From: Gammaproteobacteria bacterium | GTDB lineage: Bacteria; Pseudomonadota; Gammaproteobacteria; GCA-001735895 | Assembly: GCA_030066085.1 (NCBI GenBank) | Contig: JASJCI010000015.1 | Span: 1 to 64,000 of the forward strand | Length of the DNA stretch: 64,000 nucleotides | Direction of reading: 5' to 3' | In this document: positions 55,907 through 64,000 of the stretch, piece after piece | How positions within the stretch are numbered: position 1 is the stretch's first letter | Layout of the letters: each line of letters begins with the position of its first letter | Notes under the pieces: generated by a model | Seen by the model: only the letters and a program-made list of their open reading frames with translations | Told to the model about the DNA's origin: nothing | The model's database searches: none | Made by a program: the position numbers and the translations under genes

Positions 55907-57131
55907 AGGTTACTACGACCGCTTCGGCGGCGCCTTCATCCCCGAGATCCTGGTGCCGACCTTCGACGAACTCGAGCAGGCGTTCAACGACGCCCAGGCC
56001 GATCCCGCGTTCTGGCAGGAGTACGTCGAGCTGATGTCGACCTACTCGTGCCGCGCGACGCCGCTAACGCGCTGTGACAACCTTACCGGGCACTTTGGCG
56101 GCGCGCAGATCTACATCAAGCGCGAGGACCTGAACCACACCGGCGCGCACAAGGCCAATAACGTCATGGGGCAGGGCTTGCTGACCAAACGCATGGGCAA
56201 GACCCGCGTCATCGCCGAGACCGGCGCCGGTCAGCACGGCGTGGCCACCGCGACCATGGCCGCCAAGTTCGGTTTCGACTGCACGATCTACATGGGAGAG
56301 CTCGATGTCGAGCGCCAGCGCCCCAACGTGTTCTGGATGGAGCGCATGGGCGCCGAGGTCATCCCGGTCACCGACGGCAGCAGGATTCTCAAGGATGCGA
56401 TCAACGAAGCCTTTCGCGACTGGGTCACCAACATGGACAACACCCACTACGTGCTCGGCACCGCCTGTGGTCCGCACCCGTTCCCGACCATGGTCAGCTG
56501 GTTCCAGTCGATCATCGGCAAGGAAGCGCGCGAGCAGATCCTCGAGGCCCACGGCAAGCTGCCGCGGCGGGCCTACGCCTGCGTCGGCGGCGGTTCCAAC
56601 GCGATGGGCCTGTTCAGCGGTTTCTTCGACGACCCGGAAGTCGAACTGGTTGGCGTCGAGGCCGGCGGCCGCGGTCACGGCATCGGTGAACACGCGTCGC
56701 GGCTGGCCTACGACGATGCCAGCATCGGCATTGCCCAGGGTTACAAGACCTACTTCCTGCAGGACGAGGACGGCCAGATGCAGGATACGCACAGCGTGTC
56801 GGCGGGGCTGGACTATGTCGGCGTGTCGCCGATCCTGGCCAGCCTGCACGACAATGGCCGGGTGCGTTTCGAGGCGGCCACCGACAAGGAGGTGGTCGAA
56901 GCGATGGAGCTGACCGTGCGGCGCGAGGGCCTGATCCCGGCGCTGGAGTCGTCGCACGGTTTCGTGCAGGCCTTCAAGGAGGTCGGCGATCTCGACCCGC
57001 AGGACGCGATCATCATCAACCAGTCCGGCCGCGCCGACAAGGATATCTTCACCGTGGCCGACGCGGTCAAGGATCCGAAGTGGGAAGAGTTCATCATTGC
57101 CAAGGCCGAGGAGTACCGGAAACATGCCTGA
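55896..57131 (+). CDS. trpB: Tryptophan synthase beta chain (TrpB)
   Basis: 411 residues from ATG 55896 with AAGGAA upstream. PLP enzyme joining indole and serine: the Schiff-base Lys86 in HTGAHKANN, catalytic Glu in AETGAGQHGVA, the phosphate-binding glycines CVGGGSNAMG, and GPHPFPTMV. Standard TrpB1 length. Unusual is the context: a GntR regulator and only trpA follow, with no trpF, trpC or other trp gene, so the pair may salvage indole or serve a specialised route. Confidence 0.95.
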   Translation: MLNRGYYDRFGGAFIPEILVPTFDELEQAFNDAQADPAFWQEYVELMSTYSCRATPLTRCDNLTGHFGGAQIYIKREDLNHTGAHKANNVMGQGLLTKRMGKTRVIAETGAGQHGVATATMAAKFGFDCTIYMGELDVERQRPNVFWMERMGAEVIPVTDGSRILKDAINEAFRDWVTNMDNTHYVLGTACGPHPFPTMVSWFQSIIGKEAREQILEAHGKLPRRAYACVGGGSNAMGLFSGFFDDPEVELVGVEAGGRGHGIGEHASRLAYDDASIGIAQGYKTYFLQDEDGQMQDTHSVSAGLDYVGVSPILASLHDNGRVRFEAATDKEVVEAMELTVRREGLIPALESSHGFVQAFKEVGDLDPQDAIIINQSGRADKDIFTVADAVKDPKWEEFIIAKAEEYRKHA

Positions 57132-57900
57132 AAACAAACTTGAACAGTACATTCGGCAGCGGCGCGAACACAAAGACCTGCTGCTGATGACGCATATCGT
57201 GCTCGGTTACCCGAGCTTCGATGATTCGCTGCGCGTGGTCGAGAGCATGGTCGAGGCCGGTGTCGACCTGATGGAACTGCAGATTCCGTTCTCGGAGCCC
57301 ATGGCCGACGGTCCCGTGATTCTCAAGGCCAACTCCGACGCGCTGTCGCACGGGGCGAGGGTCGAGAAGAGTTTCGAACTGGCGGAGCAGATCGTGCAGC
57401 GTTTCGATATCCCGTTCGTGTTCATGACCTACTACAACATCCTGTTTCGCCACGGCGTCGAAAAATTTGTCGACGAGATGGCCGCGATCGGTATCCAGGG
57501 CGCGATCATCCCGGACCTGCCGCCGGAAGAGGGCGAGGAATACCTTGCCGCGATGCAGCGTCACGACATGGCGCCGATTCATATCTTCACCCCGAACAGC
57601 AGCGACGAGCGCATGCAGCTGCTGAGCGAGCGCAGTGCCGGCATGATTTACGCGGTCGCGCGCAAGGGTGTAACCGGCAAGGAGACCACGTTTTCCGACG
57701 ATCTCGGCGATTACCTCGCGCGCTGCCGTGCGGCCACGTCGCTGCCGCTGGCACTCGGTTTCGGTGTCAAGTCGCATGACGACCTCGACTTTATCCGCGG
57801 CAAGGCCGATATCGCCGTGGTAGGGTCGGAGACGATTCGCGTGCTCGAGCGCGACGGCGTCGACGGCGTCGCGCCGTTTATCGAGGCACTGCAGGCCTGA
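57124..57900 (+). CDS. trpA: Tryptophan synthase alpha chain (TrpA)
   Basis: 258 residues from ATG 57124, overlapping trpB by 8 bp. TIM-barrel enzyme releasing indole from indole-3-glycerol phosphate; catalytic Glu51 (MELQIPF) and Asp62 (ADGP) are kept, as are YYNILFRHG, PDLPPEEG and GFGVKS. SEPMADG in place of the common SDPLADG is a mild variation. Partner of TrpB in the alpha2beta2 channelled complex. Confidence 0.93.
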   Translation: MPENKLEQYIRQRREHKDLLLMTHIVLGYPSFDDSLRVVESMVEAGVDLMELQIPFSEPMADGPVILKANSDALSHGARVEKSFELAEQIVQRFDIPFVFMTYYNILFRHGVEKFVDEMAAIGIQGAIIPDLPPEEGEEYLAAMQRHDMAPIHIFTPNSSDERMQLLSERSAGMIYAVARKGVTGKETTFSDDLGDYLARCRAATSLPLALGFGVKSHDDLDFIRGKADIAVVGSETIRVLERDGVDGVAPFIEALQA

Positions 57901-57908
57901 TCATGGCG

Positions 57909-57940
57909 CCGGCGGCCGCAAAGCGGCCCGCCGGTTTGTG
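57909..57940 (+). terminator. Terminator-like hairpin after trpA
   Basis: CCGGCGGCCGC (57909-57919), loop AAA, and GCGGCCCGCCGG (57923-57934) pair along their length with a one-base bulge, followed by TTTGTG. It starts 9 bp after the trpA stop. Confidence 0.65.
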
Positions 57941-58050
57941 ATGCAGGTCGCATTCCGCTGCATGTGCCGCCGGTTGTGACTTAGTTGGCAGGATTTTATC
58001 GTGGCGACGACTACCTTAAACAGGAAGCGAGGTGAAGCAGGCAGTCACGA

Positions 58051-58284
58051 ATGAGCCGCGAAAACATGACAACGGAGTGTTCGATTTTCGATTACGCCGA
58101 CCAGGAAAACGGCAGCCGGGTAGCCGATGCCACGAATATATCCTGGCGCATGAAGCAGGACCGCCAAACGCTCGAGCGCAAGGAAGAGCTGCGTCGCCAG
58201 CTCGTGCGCGAACAGCACCAGCGCAAGAGCCGCCAGAGCACACCGTCGCCATCGATATTGCGCAAGTTCCTGCGCCTCTCCTGA
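58051..58284 (+). CDS. Small hypothetical protein
   Basis: 77 residues from ATG 58051 (a second ATG at 58066). Highly charged and probably helical (RMKQDRQTLERKEELRRQLVREQHQRKSRQ), ending LRKFLRLS; no cysteines apart from one and no signal peptide. I recognise no family. The composition looks like a real small cytosolic protein, but the ribosome site is weak. Confidence 0.4.
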   Translation: MSRENMTTECSIFDYADQENGSRVADATNISWRMKQDRQTLERKEELRRQLVREQHQRKSRQSTPSPSILRKFLRLS

Positions 58285-58792
58285 ACGAGGCAAGCGCCGC
58301 AGTCCGCGAGATCGACTCTCGGGCGGCCGTGCCAGCTAGCGAAACACGCTCGCCACCCTTTCCCCGACTCCTGCCCTGTTACTGCCAGCCGCGGTGATGC
58401 CGACCCGTCACGATCCGAGCTTGCCTTGCCCGGATGCGATCGCGCTACATGCCTGGCTCGATGCTCAGGCCTGGAAACTGGTGATGCAAATCCCGGATTT
58501 TGTGCGCCCTGTGCTCTGGGAGCAGGCTCTAAAGAGCTGTACAATCGGGCGCCGCAGCGGAACCGGCTTGCGACGATACGCGCACGGCGATGTCCGCGGT
58601 GAAAGACGGGTGGCCGGTGCGTAACCCCGGATCGTTCGATCCGAAAGCCGTTCGCGCGCGTAAACCGAATAGCACTCATTCATTCAGCCCGTCAAAGAGC
58701 GGCACACAGGCAGTCGGCGTGGATTTTACGGCGACCAAACAGCGTGTTAACACCGCGCCCGCGGGCGCATACCAGGGAGTCAGGAGGTCATC
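58285..58792. other. 508-bp region without a firm gene before the molybdenum hydroxylase cluster
   Basis: Nothing convincing. A 76-codon open frame (58394-58624) begins protein-like but ends in shadow-like sequence and has no ribosome site. The 3' end must carry the promoter for the IorA-like gene; AGGAGG at about 58783 is its ribosome site. Confidence 0.45.
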
Positions 58793-59254
58793 ATGAAATT
58801 CACCCTCAACATCAACGGCAGTCCGCGCGAGGTCGACGCCGAACCCGGGACACCGTTACTGTGGGTCATCCGCGACGAGCTGGAGCTGACCGGCACCAAG
58901 TTCGGTTGCGGCGTCGCCGCCTGTGGCGCCTGCACCGTGCACTACAACGGCACGCCGATTCGTTCCTGTTCGTTTCCGGTGGACGCGGCAGTCGGTAATC
59001 AGATCACGACCATCGAAGGCCTCGAGGGCAAGGTTGCCGAGGCCGTGCAGGCGGCCTGGCGCGAGCGCGACGTGGTCCAGTGCGGCTACTGCCAGTCCGG
59101 CCAGATCATGTCGGCGGTGGGACTGCTGAGCACCAACACCAGCCCCAGCGACAGCGATATCGACAACGCGATGGGGGGTAACGCCTGTCGCTGCGCCACC
59201 TATGTGCGCATTCGTGACGCGGTCAAGCTGGCCGCCGGCAAACTGGAGGCGTGA
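58793..59254 (+). CDS. [2Fe-2S] subunit of a molybdenum hydroxylase (IorA/CoxS-like)
   Basis: 153 residues from ATG 58793, after AGGAGG. An N-terminal plant-type ferredoxin domain (FGCGVAACGACTV then RSCSFPV) and a C-terminal all-helical [2Fe-2S] domain (CGYCQSGQIM, NACRCATYVRI) pass electrons from the molybdenum site. Length and motifs match the small subunit of isoquinoline 1-oxidoreductase-type enzymes. One bp before the large subunit gene. Confidence 0.94.
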   Translation: MKFTLNINGSPREVDAEPGTPLLWVIRDELELTGTKFGCGVAACGACTVHYNGTPIRSCSFPVDAAVGNQITTIEGLEGKVAEAVQAAWRERDVVQCGYCQSGQIMSAVGLLSTNTSPSDSDIDNAMGGNACRCATYVRIRDAVKLAAGKLEA

Positions 59255-59255
59255 C

Positions 59256-61415
59256 ATGACGATGCAGGTATCACGCAGGGGTTTCCTCAAAACTTCCGCC
59301 GCGGCCGTGGCCGCGCTTTACGTCGGCTTCGACCCGCGCGGCGCACTCGCCGCCGGCGATACGGCGACCGAAATCAACCCGTTCGTGCGCATCGACGCCG
59401 ACGGCACGGTGACCGCGGTCGCCAAGCATTTCGAAATGGGGCAGGGCACAACCACCGGTCTGACCACGTTGATCGCCGAGGAACTGGACGCCGACTGGAA
59501 CCGCATCGAGGTCGATTTTGCACCCGCCGATGCGGCTCGCTACAAGAACCTGGCCTGGGGCTCGCAGGGCACCGGCGGCTCGTCGGCGATTTCCAACTCT
59601 TTCATGCAGTATCGCGAAGCCGGCGCCGCCGCGCGCGATCTGCTGGTGCGCGCCGCGGCGGCGGAGTGGGGTGTCGATGCTGCGGCCATCACGGTTTCCG
59701 AGGGCGTGCTGCGGGCCGCTAACCGCGAGGGGCACTTCGGCCAGTTTGTCGCGCGCGCTGCCACCCTGGCTCCGGTTGAAAAACCGGTGCTCAAGTCGCC
59801 GGACCAGTTCAAGCTGATCGGCAAGCTCGATCTGCCGCGCAAGGACAGCGCCGGCAAGACCGACGGCAGTGCCGTGTTCGCCATCGACGTCAAGCTGCCC
59901 GGCATGGTCTACGTCGCGATCAAACGCAGCCCGCGTTTCGGCGGCAGCCTGAAATCGTTCGATGCCGCTCAGGCGAAACAGGTCGGCGGCTACCTTGATG
60001 CAAAAGCGCTGCCCAACGGTGCCGGGGTTGCGGTCTACGCGCACAACACCTGGTCCGCGTTCAGGGCACGCGACGCGATCGAGGCCGAGTGGGATTTCAG
60101 TGCCGCCGAAAACCGCGACACGGACGCGATGCTGCAGGCCCATCGCGAGCTGGCGAAGGCGCCGCAGTTCAACGCCGGCAAAACAACGCCTGCCGATGCC
60201 GAGGCCGCGATTGCCGCGGCAGCCGAGACCGTCGAGGCCGAGTTCGTGTTTCCCTACCTCGCGCACGCCCCGATGGAACCGCTCAACTGCGTGATCGAAC
60301 CGACCGCGAATGGCGTGCGTTTCCACGATGGCTGCCAGGGACCGAGTTTCGTGCAGGGCGCCATCAGCAAGGTGCTGGGTCTCGAGCCCGCGCAGATCGA
60401 AATCGTAACCGTCTATGCCGGCGGTTCGTTCGGCCGGCGCGCGACGCCGACCTCGGACTACCAGGTCGAAGCGGCACTGGCCTTCGACCTGCTCGGCCGC
60501 AAGACGCCGGTCAAGCTGGTCTGGAGCCGCGAAGACGACATTCGCGGCGGTTACTACCGCGGCATGGCGCTGCACCAGACGCGTATCGGCCTCGGCGGCG
60601 ACGGCCGTATCCTCGGCTGGGATCACCGCATCGTGACTCGCCCGATTCTGAAAGGCACCTTCATGGAAGGCTATTTCGTCAAGAACGGGGTCGACAAGAC
60701 CTCGGTCGAGGGTGTTGCGGACACACTGTACCGGCTGCCGGCCCACGCGGTCGGGCTGAGCGATTTCGATTCGCCGGTGACCACGCTGTGGTGGCGCTCG
60801 GTCGGGCATACCCACAGCGCCTACGTGATGGAAAGCCTGCTCGACATGCTGGCGCGCTCGAGTGACCGGGACCCGGTCGAGCTGCGCCTGTCGCTGCTCG
60901 ATCGCGGCGATCCGCAACAGTCGCGCATGGCCGGCGTGATCGAGACAGCACGCGATATGGCCGGCTGGAAACCCGGTGACAGGCGTGGCTTCGCGGCCCA
61001 CTTTTCGTTCAACACCTGGGTGGCGGTGGTCGCCGAGGTAACCGCGCAAGGCAACAAGGTCCATGTCGATAAACTGCACATCGCGGTCGACTGCGGGATC
61101 GCGGTGAATCCCGATGTGGTGGTCGCGCAAATGGAAGGTGGTGCCGGTTATGCGCTGAACGCCGTGATGCGCGAGGAGATCACTTTTCGCAATGGCGAGG
61201 TCGAGCAGTCGAACTTTCCCGACTACCAGCCGCTGCGTATTACCGACATGCCGCAAATCGAGGTTGTCATCGTGCCCTCGGCGGAAGCACCGAGCGGGGT
61301 CGGCGAGCCGGCCACGCCGCCGACCGGGCCGGCGGTGGCCAACGCAGTCTTTGCCGCGACCGGCATTCGCATCACCGAGTTGCCGATGACGAAAGCCGGC
61401 CTGCAGTTCGTCTGA
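59256..61415 (+). CDS. Molybdopterin-cytosine-dinucleotide hydroxylase large subunit (IorB-like, Tat-exported)
   Basis: 719 residues from ATG 59256 with GGAGG upstream. The N-terminus SRRGFLKTSAAAVAALYVG is a twin-arginine signal, so the folded enzyme is exported with its small subunit. Xanthine-oxidase-family motifs include GSQGTGGSS, GGSFGRRATPTSDYQVEA and the catalytic Glu loop GVGEPATPP. It hydroxylates an N-heterocycle or aldehyde using water. No FAD subunit and no cytochrome c gene are adjacent, so the periplasmic electron acceptor is not evident. Confidence 0.92.
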   Translation: MTMQVSRRGFLKTSAAAVAALYVGFDPRGALAAGDTATEINPFVRIDADGTVTAVAKHFEMGQGTTTGLTTLIAEELDADWNRIEVDFAPADAARYKNLAWGSQGTGGSSAISNSFMQYREAGAAARDLLVRAAAAEWGVDAAAITVSEGVLRAANREGHFGQFVARAATLAPVEKPVLKSPDQFKLIGKLDLPRKDSAGKTDGSAVFAIDVKLPGMVYVAIKRSPRFGGSLKSFDAAQAKQVGGYLDAKALPNGAGVAVYAHNTWSAFRARDAIEAEWDFSAAENRDTDAMLQAHRELAKAPQFNAGKTTPADAEAAIAAAAETVEAEFVFPYLAHAPMEPLNCVIEPTANGVRFHDGCQGPSFVQGAISKVLGLEPAQIEIVTVYAGGSFGRRATPTSDYQVEAALAFDLLGRKTPVKLVWSREDDIRGGYYRGMALHQTRIGLGGDGRILGWDHRIVTRPILKGTFMEGYFVKNGVDKTSVEGVADTLYRLPAHAVGLSDFDSPVTTLWWRSVGHTHSAYVMESLLDMLARSSDRDPVELRLSLLDRGDPQQSRMAGVIETARDMAGWKPGDRRGFAAHFSFNTWVAVVAEVTAQGNKVHVDKLHIAVDCGIAVNPDVVVAQMEGGAGYALNAVMREEITFRNGEVEQSNFPDYQPLRITDMPQIEVVIVPSAEAPSGVGEPATPPTGPAVANAVFAATGIRITELPMTKAGLQFV

Positions 61416-61425
61416 GGCGTAAATC

Positions 61426-62421
61426 ATGAGTAACCAGTTACACGACTTGCTGGCAGCCTGGAAAGCGGGGCGCGACGACACCGACTGGGTGCTCGGTACG
61501 GTTTACCGCACCGAGGGTTCAGCCTACCGCAAGGCGGGCGCAATGATGCTGATCGACGGTTTCGGCCGTCATTTCGGTCTGCTCAGCGGCGGCTGCCTCG
61601 AGGCCGATATCCTGCGGCACGCGCGCAAGGTCATGACCACCGGTGAAGTCGCGATGCTGGTTTACGACGGCAGCGACGAGGATGACTGGTCGTTCCAGCT
61701 CGGAATCGGTTGTGGTGGCAAGGTGTACATCATGCTGCAGCCGGTTCGGCGCGAAAACGATCTCGGGCTCGGTGAACTGGCCGCCGCGCTGGCTTCCCGG
61801 GTCGGCGGTACCTATCGACTGAAACTCGGTTCCGCCGAGGGGTCTTTCGAGATCGCCGAAACGCCGGCTCGCGTGCGCGCCACGATCGAGACCGGTACGG
61901 ACGGCGACTGGCTGGTGATGCCGATTCGACCCGAGCCGCACCTGCTGGTGGTTGGTGGCGGTGTCGACGCGCGCCCGCTGGTGGCAATCGCGGCCGAGCT
62001 CGGCTGGCGCGTCAGCCTCGCGGATCCGCGCAGCGCCAACGCGCGCGAAGCTTACTTTCCGCGAGCCGCGGTCATCCTGCGCGAACTCGGTGACGACCTG
62101 GCCAACTACCTGCAGCAAGCGCGGGTGGATGGCGTGGTCATCATGTCGCACAACGTCGCGATCGACGCCGAGGCGCTGCGCCTGTGCCAGTCGGCGAACC
62201 TCGAATACCTCGCGTTGCTCGGCCCCCGCCACCGCTACCGGCGCGTACTCGAGGCGGCGGAGCTGGATGAAAGCCAGCTCGCGTTGCCGGTTTCGGCGCC
62301 AGCCGGTCTCGATATCGGCGGCCAGTTGCCGGAAAGTATCGCCTTGTCGATCCTGGCCGAATGCCATGCCGTGCTGCATCGCGCCGGCAGCCTGCCGGCG
62401 CTGCGTCTCGCGGCCAACTGA
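61426..62421 (+). CDS. xdhC: XdhC/CoxI-family molybdenum-cofactor maturation chaperone
   Basis: 331 residues from ATG 61426, ten bp after the large subunit. XdhC_CoxI domain (VLGTVYRTEGSAYRKAGAMML, SGGCLEADI, LGIGCGGKVYI) followed by a Rossmann domain (LLVVGGGVDARPLVAIAAELGW) with LGPRHRYRRVL. It binds and sulfurates the cofactor before insertion into the hydroxylase. Its stop codon overlaps the next start (TGATG at 62419-62423). Confidence 0.93.
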   Translation: MSNQLHDLLAAWKAGRDDTDWVLGTVYRTEGSAYRKAGAMMLIDGFGRHFGLLSGGCLEADILRHARKVMTTGEVAMLVYDGSDEDDWSFQLGIGCGGKVYIMLQPVRRENDLGLGELAAALASRVGGTYRLKLGSAEGSFEIAETPARVRATIETGTDGDWLVMPIRPEPHLLVVGGGVDARPLVAIAAELGWRVSLADPRSANAREAYFPRAAVILRELGDDLANYLQQARVDGVVIMSHNVAIDAEALRLCQSANLEYLALLGPRHRYRRVLEAAELDESQLALPVSAPAGLDIGGQLPESIALSILAECHAVLHRAGSLPALRLAAN

Positions 62422-62993
62422 TGCGTCTCGCCGCGCTGCTGCTGGCAGCCGGCGAGGGCCGGCGCTTCGGCGGCTGTAAGCAGCTCGCGCAGGTCGCGGG
62501 CAAGCCGCTGGTGCGCCACGCGCTGGAGAACCTGGCGTCGATTTTCGCTAGCGATCTCTACGTGGTGCTGGGCGCCCGGGCGCGGCAGATCCGGCCCCAT
62601 GTCGACGATCTCGCAGGAGTGATCGAACACGACGGATGGTCCGCCGGGCTCGGCAGCTCTATCGCCTGCGGCGTGAGCGCGATCGAGCGTAGCGGGTCTT
62701 ATGACGGCGTATTGATCGCGCTCGCCGATCAGCCCGCGCTGACCTCGAAAGACTATGCCCGCTTGCTGGCCGGGTTCGATGGGAAGCATGTCGTGGCTAG
62801 CGCGCACGGCGAGCGCAAAGGGGTGCCTGCCGTTTTCCCGGCGGCCTGGTTCAAGCAGCTGCGGCAACTGGACGGCGACCGGGGCGCGCAGGCACTGCTG
62901 CAATCCGCCAGCGATATCCGGACGCTAACGCTCGCCGCGGCCGCGATCGACGTCGACCGGGTTGCCGACATCGAACAAGTTGGCGAACGCTGA
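62421..62993 (+). CDS. MobA/MocA-like molybdopterin cytidylyltransferase
   Basis: 190 residues from ATG 62421, one-base overlap with the xdhC stop. Nucleotidyltransferase motifs LLLAAGEGRRFGGCKQL (about 6-22), a central LIALADQPALTSKDY, and GVPAVFP match MocA-type CTP:molybdopterin cytidylyltransferases. It would make the cytosine dinucleotide form of the cofactor needed by the IorAB-like enzyme, completing a self-sufficient cassette. Confidence 0.9.
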   Translation: MRLAALLLAAGEGRRFGGCKQLAQVAGKPLVRHALENLASIFASDLYVVLGARARQIRPHVDDLAGVIEHDGWSAGLGSSIACGVSAIERSGSYDGVLIALADQPALTSKDYARLLAGFDGKHVVASAHGERKGVPAVFPAAWFKQLRQLDGDRGAQALLQSASDIRTLTLAAAAIDVDRVADIEQVGER

Positions 62994-63151
62994 GTCGGCA
63001 AGGCAGCTTGCCTGTGCGGCAGCGGCAGGCTGCCACCAGCCCGGCAAGCCACTCAAAGTCGTGGTGGTGCGCACGGCTGCCGGTTTACAATCGGGCTAAC
63101 GATCGGACATCGCGGTCGGCACGCCAGGTGCCGCCGCAGCGCAGGCAGAAC

Positions 63152-64000
63152 ATGACCCAGGGTAAAACGGCAAGACCACGCCTCGGCGGTGACGAGGATT
63201 TCGATGGACTGACCCGGGCCGAGGCGGCGCTGCCCGCGCACTGGTACTACGATGCCGAAACCTACCGCGCCGAACTCGAACGCATTTTCTTTCGCGACTG
63301 GCTCTACGTCTGCCACGCCAGCGCCCTGGGCGAAAACCGCAGTTATCGGCGCTTCGATATCGGCGGGCAAAGCCTGCTGCTGCTGCGTGACAACGACGGC
63401 ATCCTGCGCGCTTTTCACAACACCTGCCGCCACCGCGGATCGGAACTCTGCGCTGAACGGGAAGGGCGTTTCAGCGGCAAGCTGATCGTGTGCCCGTATC
63501 ACCAGTGGTCGTTTGCGCTCGACGGCCGCCTGGTCGCGACCACGTCGCATGCCGAGGCGGGCGATTTCGACAAGGCCGAATACCCGCTGCTCGAGGTCGG
63601 CGTACGCGAATTCCGCGGCGGCATATTCGTGTCACTGGACGAGGATCCGCCGGATTTCGAGGACGGTTTCATCCGCGGCAGCGACCGGGTCGAGAACTGG
63701 CCGATGGCGGATCTCGTGGTCGGCCATCGCTGGCGTGAAACCATGGCCTGCAACTGGAAGGTATTCTGGGAAAACTTCAACGAGTGCCTGCACTGCCCGA
63801 ATATCCATCCGGAGCTGTGCGACCTGGTGCCGATTTACGGTCGGCGCATCTCCTATTACCGTGACGAGCCGGGCTGGTCCGCGCATGTCGCTGACGCGCA
63901 GCCGAAGTACCGCGGTGGCTTGCGTGAAGGTGCTGTTACCTGGTCGACCAGCGGCCAGGCCAGTGGCCCGGTATTCCCCGACCTGACCGACGAGGAGGTT
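63152..64000 (+). CDS. Rieske-type oxygenase alpha subunit, partial (C-terminus beyond window)
   Basis: 283 residues visible from ATG 63152 to the right edge. Rieske cluster ligands Cys92/His94 (CRHRG) and Cys114/His117 (CPYHQW), then the mononuclear-iron site with His214 and His219 (NFNECLHCPNIHPEL). The ring-hydroxylating alpha-subunit family includes aromatic dioxygenases and also choline-, carnitine- and betaine-type monooxygenases; the visible part looks closer to the latter (FENFNEC-HC pattern), which would fit the osmolyte genes in this window, but that is inference. The reductase is not in view. Confidence 0.9.
   Translation, partial: MTQGKTARPRLGGDEDFDGLTRAEAALPAHWYYDAETYRAELERIFFRDWLYVCHASALGENRSYRRFDIGGQSLLLLRDNDGILRAFHNTCRHRGSELCAEREGRFSGKLIVCPYHQWSFALDGRLVATTSHAEAGDFDKAEYPLLEVGVREFRGGIFVSLDEDPPDFEDGFIRGSDRVENWPMADLVVGHRWRETMACNWKVFWENFNECLHCPNIHPELCDLVPIYGRRISYYRDEPGWSAHVADAQPKYRGGLREGAVTWSTSGQASGPVFPDLTDEEV

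Noticed and set aside
58394-58624. 76-codon open frame
   Set aside because: The first half looks protein-like, but no ribosome site is present and the end is shadow-like; kept only as a note.
59271-61481. 736-codon minus-strand open frame
   Set aside because: Shadow of the molybdenum hydroxylase large subunit, which has clear family motifs on the + strand.

Overview
The window is 64 kb of gene-dense, GC-rich bacterial chromosome without tRNA, rRNA, insertion sequences or CRISPR arrays that I can see. Gene content (enterobacterial-type Nei, COQ7-type ubiquinone hydroxylase, many EAL/GGDEF proteins, betaine-type ABC uptake, IorAB-like molybdenum hydroxylase) suggests a free-living, aerobic, probably marine or sediment gammaproteobacterium. 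I cannot name a genus from sequence alone.

Left part (1-20.7 kb). A large GH94-like protein runs off the left edge. It is divergent from the DNA glycosylase gene nei, which is followed by an unusual nested inverted-repeat element (4552-4632). Then comes a tightly packed, overlapping rightward operon: two REC-PAS-GGDEF-EAL proteins (the second with a degenerate GGDEF), a hybrid sensor histidine kinase with its own HPt domain, an oversized DapF-like epimerase, an MFS transporter fused to two extracytoplasmic sensor-like modules, and a 532-residue protein I do not recognise. It is followed by two tandem orphan ABC-type substrate-binding proteins. I regard this as the most promising candidate for an undescribed system: phosphorelay and c-di-GMP signalling genetically coupled to a small-molecule epimerase/transport cassette.

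Middle part (20.7-46.6 kb). Small housekeeping or oxidoreductase genes (DUF4149, two ABM monooxygenases, VOC, FHA, flavin monooxygenase, SDR, AKR, DUF4174, renalase-like) lead to a LysR/2OG-oxygenase operon divergent from a GcvT/DmdA-like demethylase. Next is a glycine-betaine-type ABC importer (binding protein, terminator, ATPase, double-length permease). A cyclic-nucleotide-binding EAL protein, an EamA exporter and a LysR regulator (apparently starting at CTG) precede a catabolic run: HyuA, HyuB, an FAD amine oxidase, an ornithine-cyclodeaminase-family protein and a DadA-like dehydrogenase. This run could take up and break down N-methylated or cyclic amino-acid derivatives.

Right part (46.6-64 kb). 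An isopropylmalate/tartrate-dehydrogenase-family enzyme, a DUF364 protein, a secreted esterase and a fasciclin protein are followed by an Fe-S photolyase, GNAT, COQ7-like, DUF2256 and COQ8/UbiB-like genes. A GntR regulator with a clear palindromic operator overlapping its own promoter leads into a detached trpB-trpA pair. The window ends with a molybdenum hydroxylase cluster (IorA-, IorB-, XdhC- and MocA-like) and the 5' part of a Rieske oxygenase gene.

Regulation visible in sequence: three copies of the 9-mer CCTATACTC ahead of regulatory or sensory genes, a TTGACAA/TTGTCAA inverted repeat between divergent genes, a 20-nt near-palindrome at the betaine-transporter promoter, and three good hairpin terminators.
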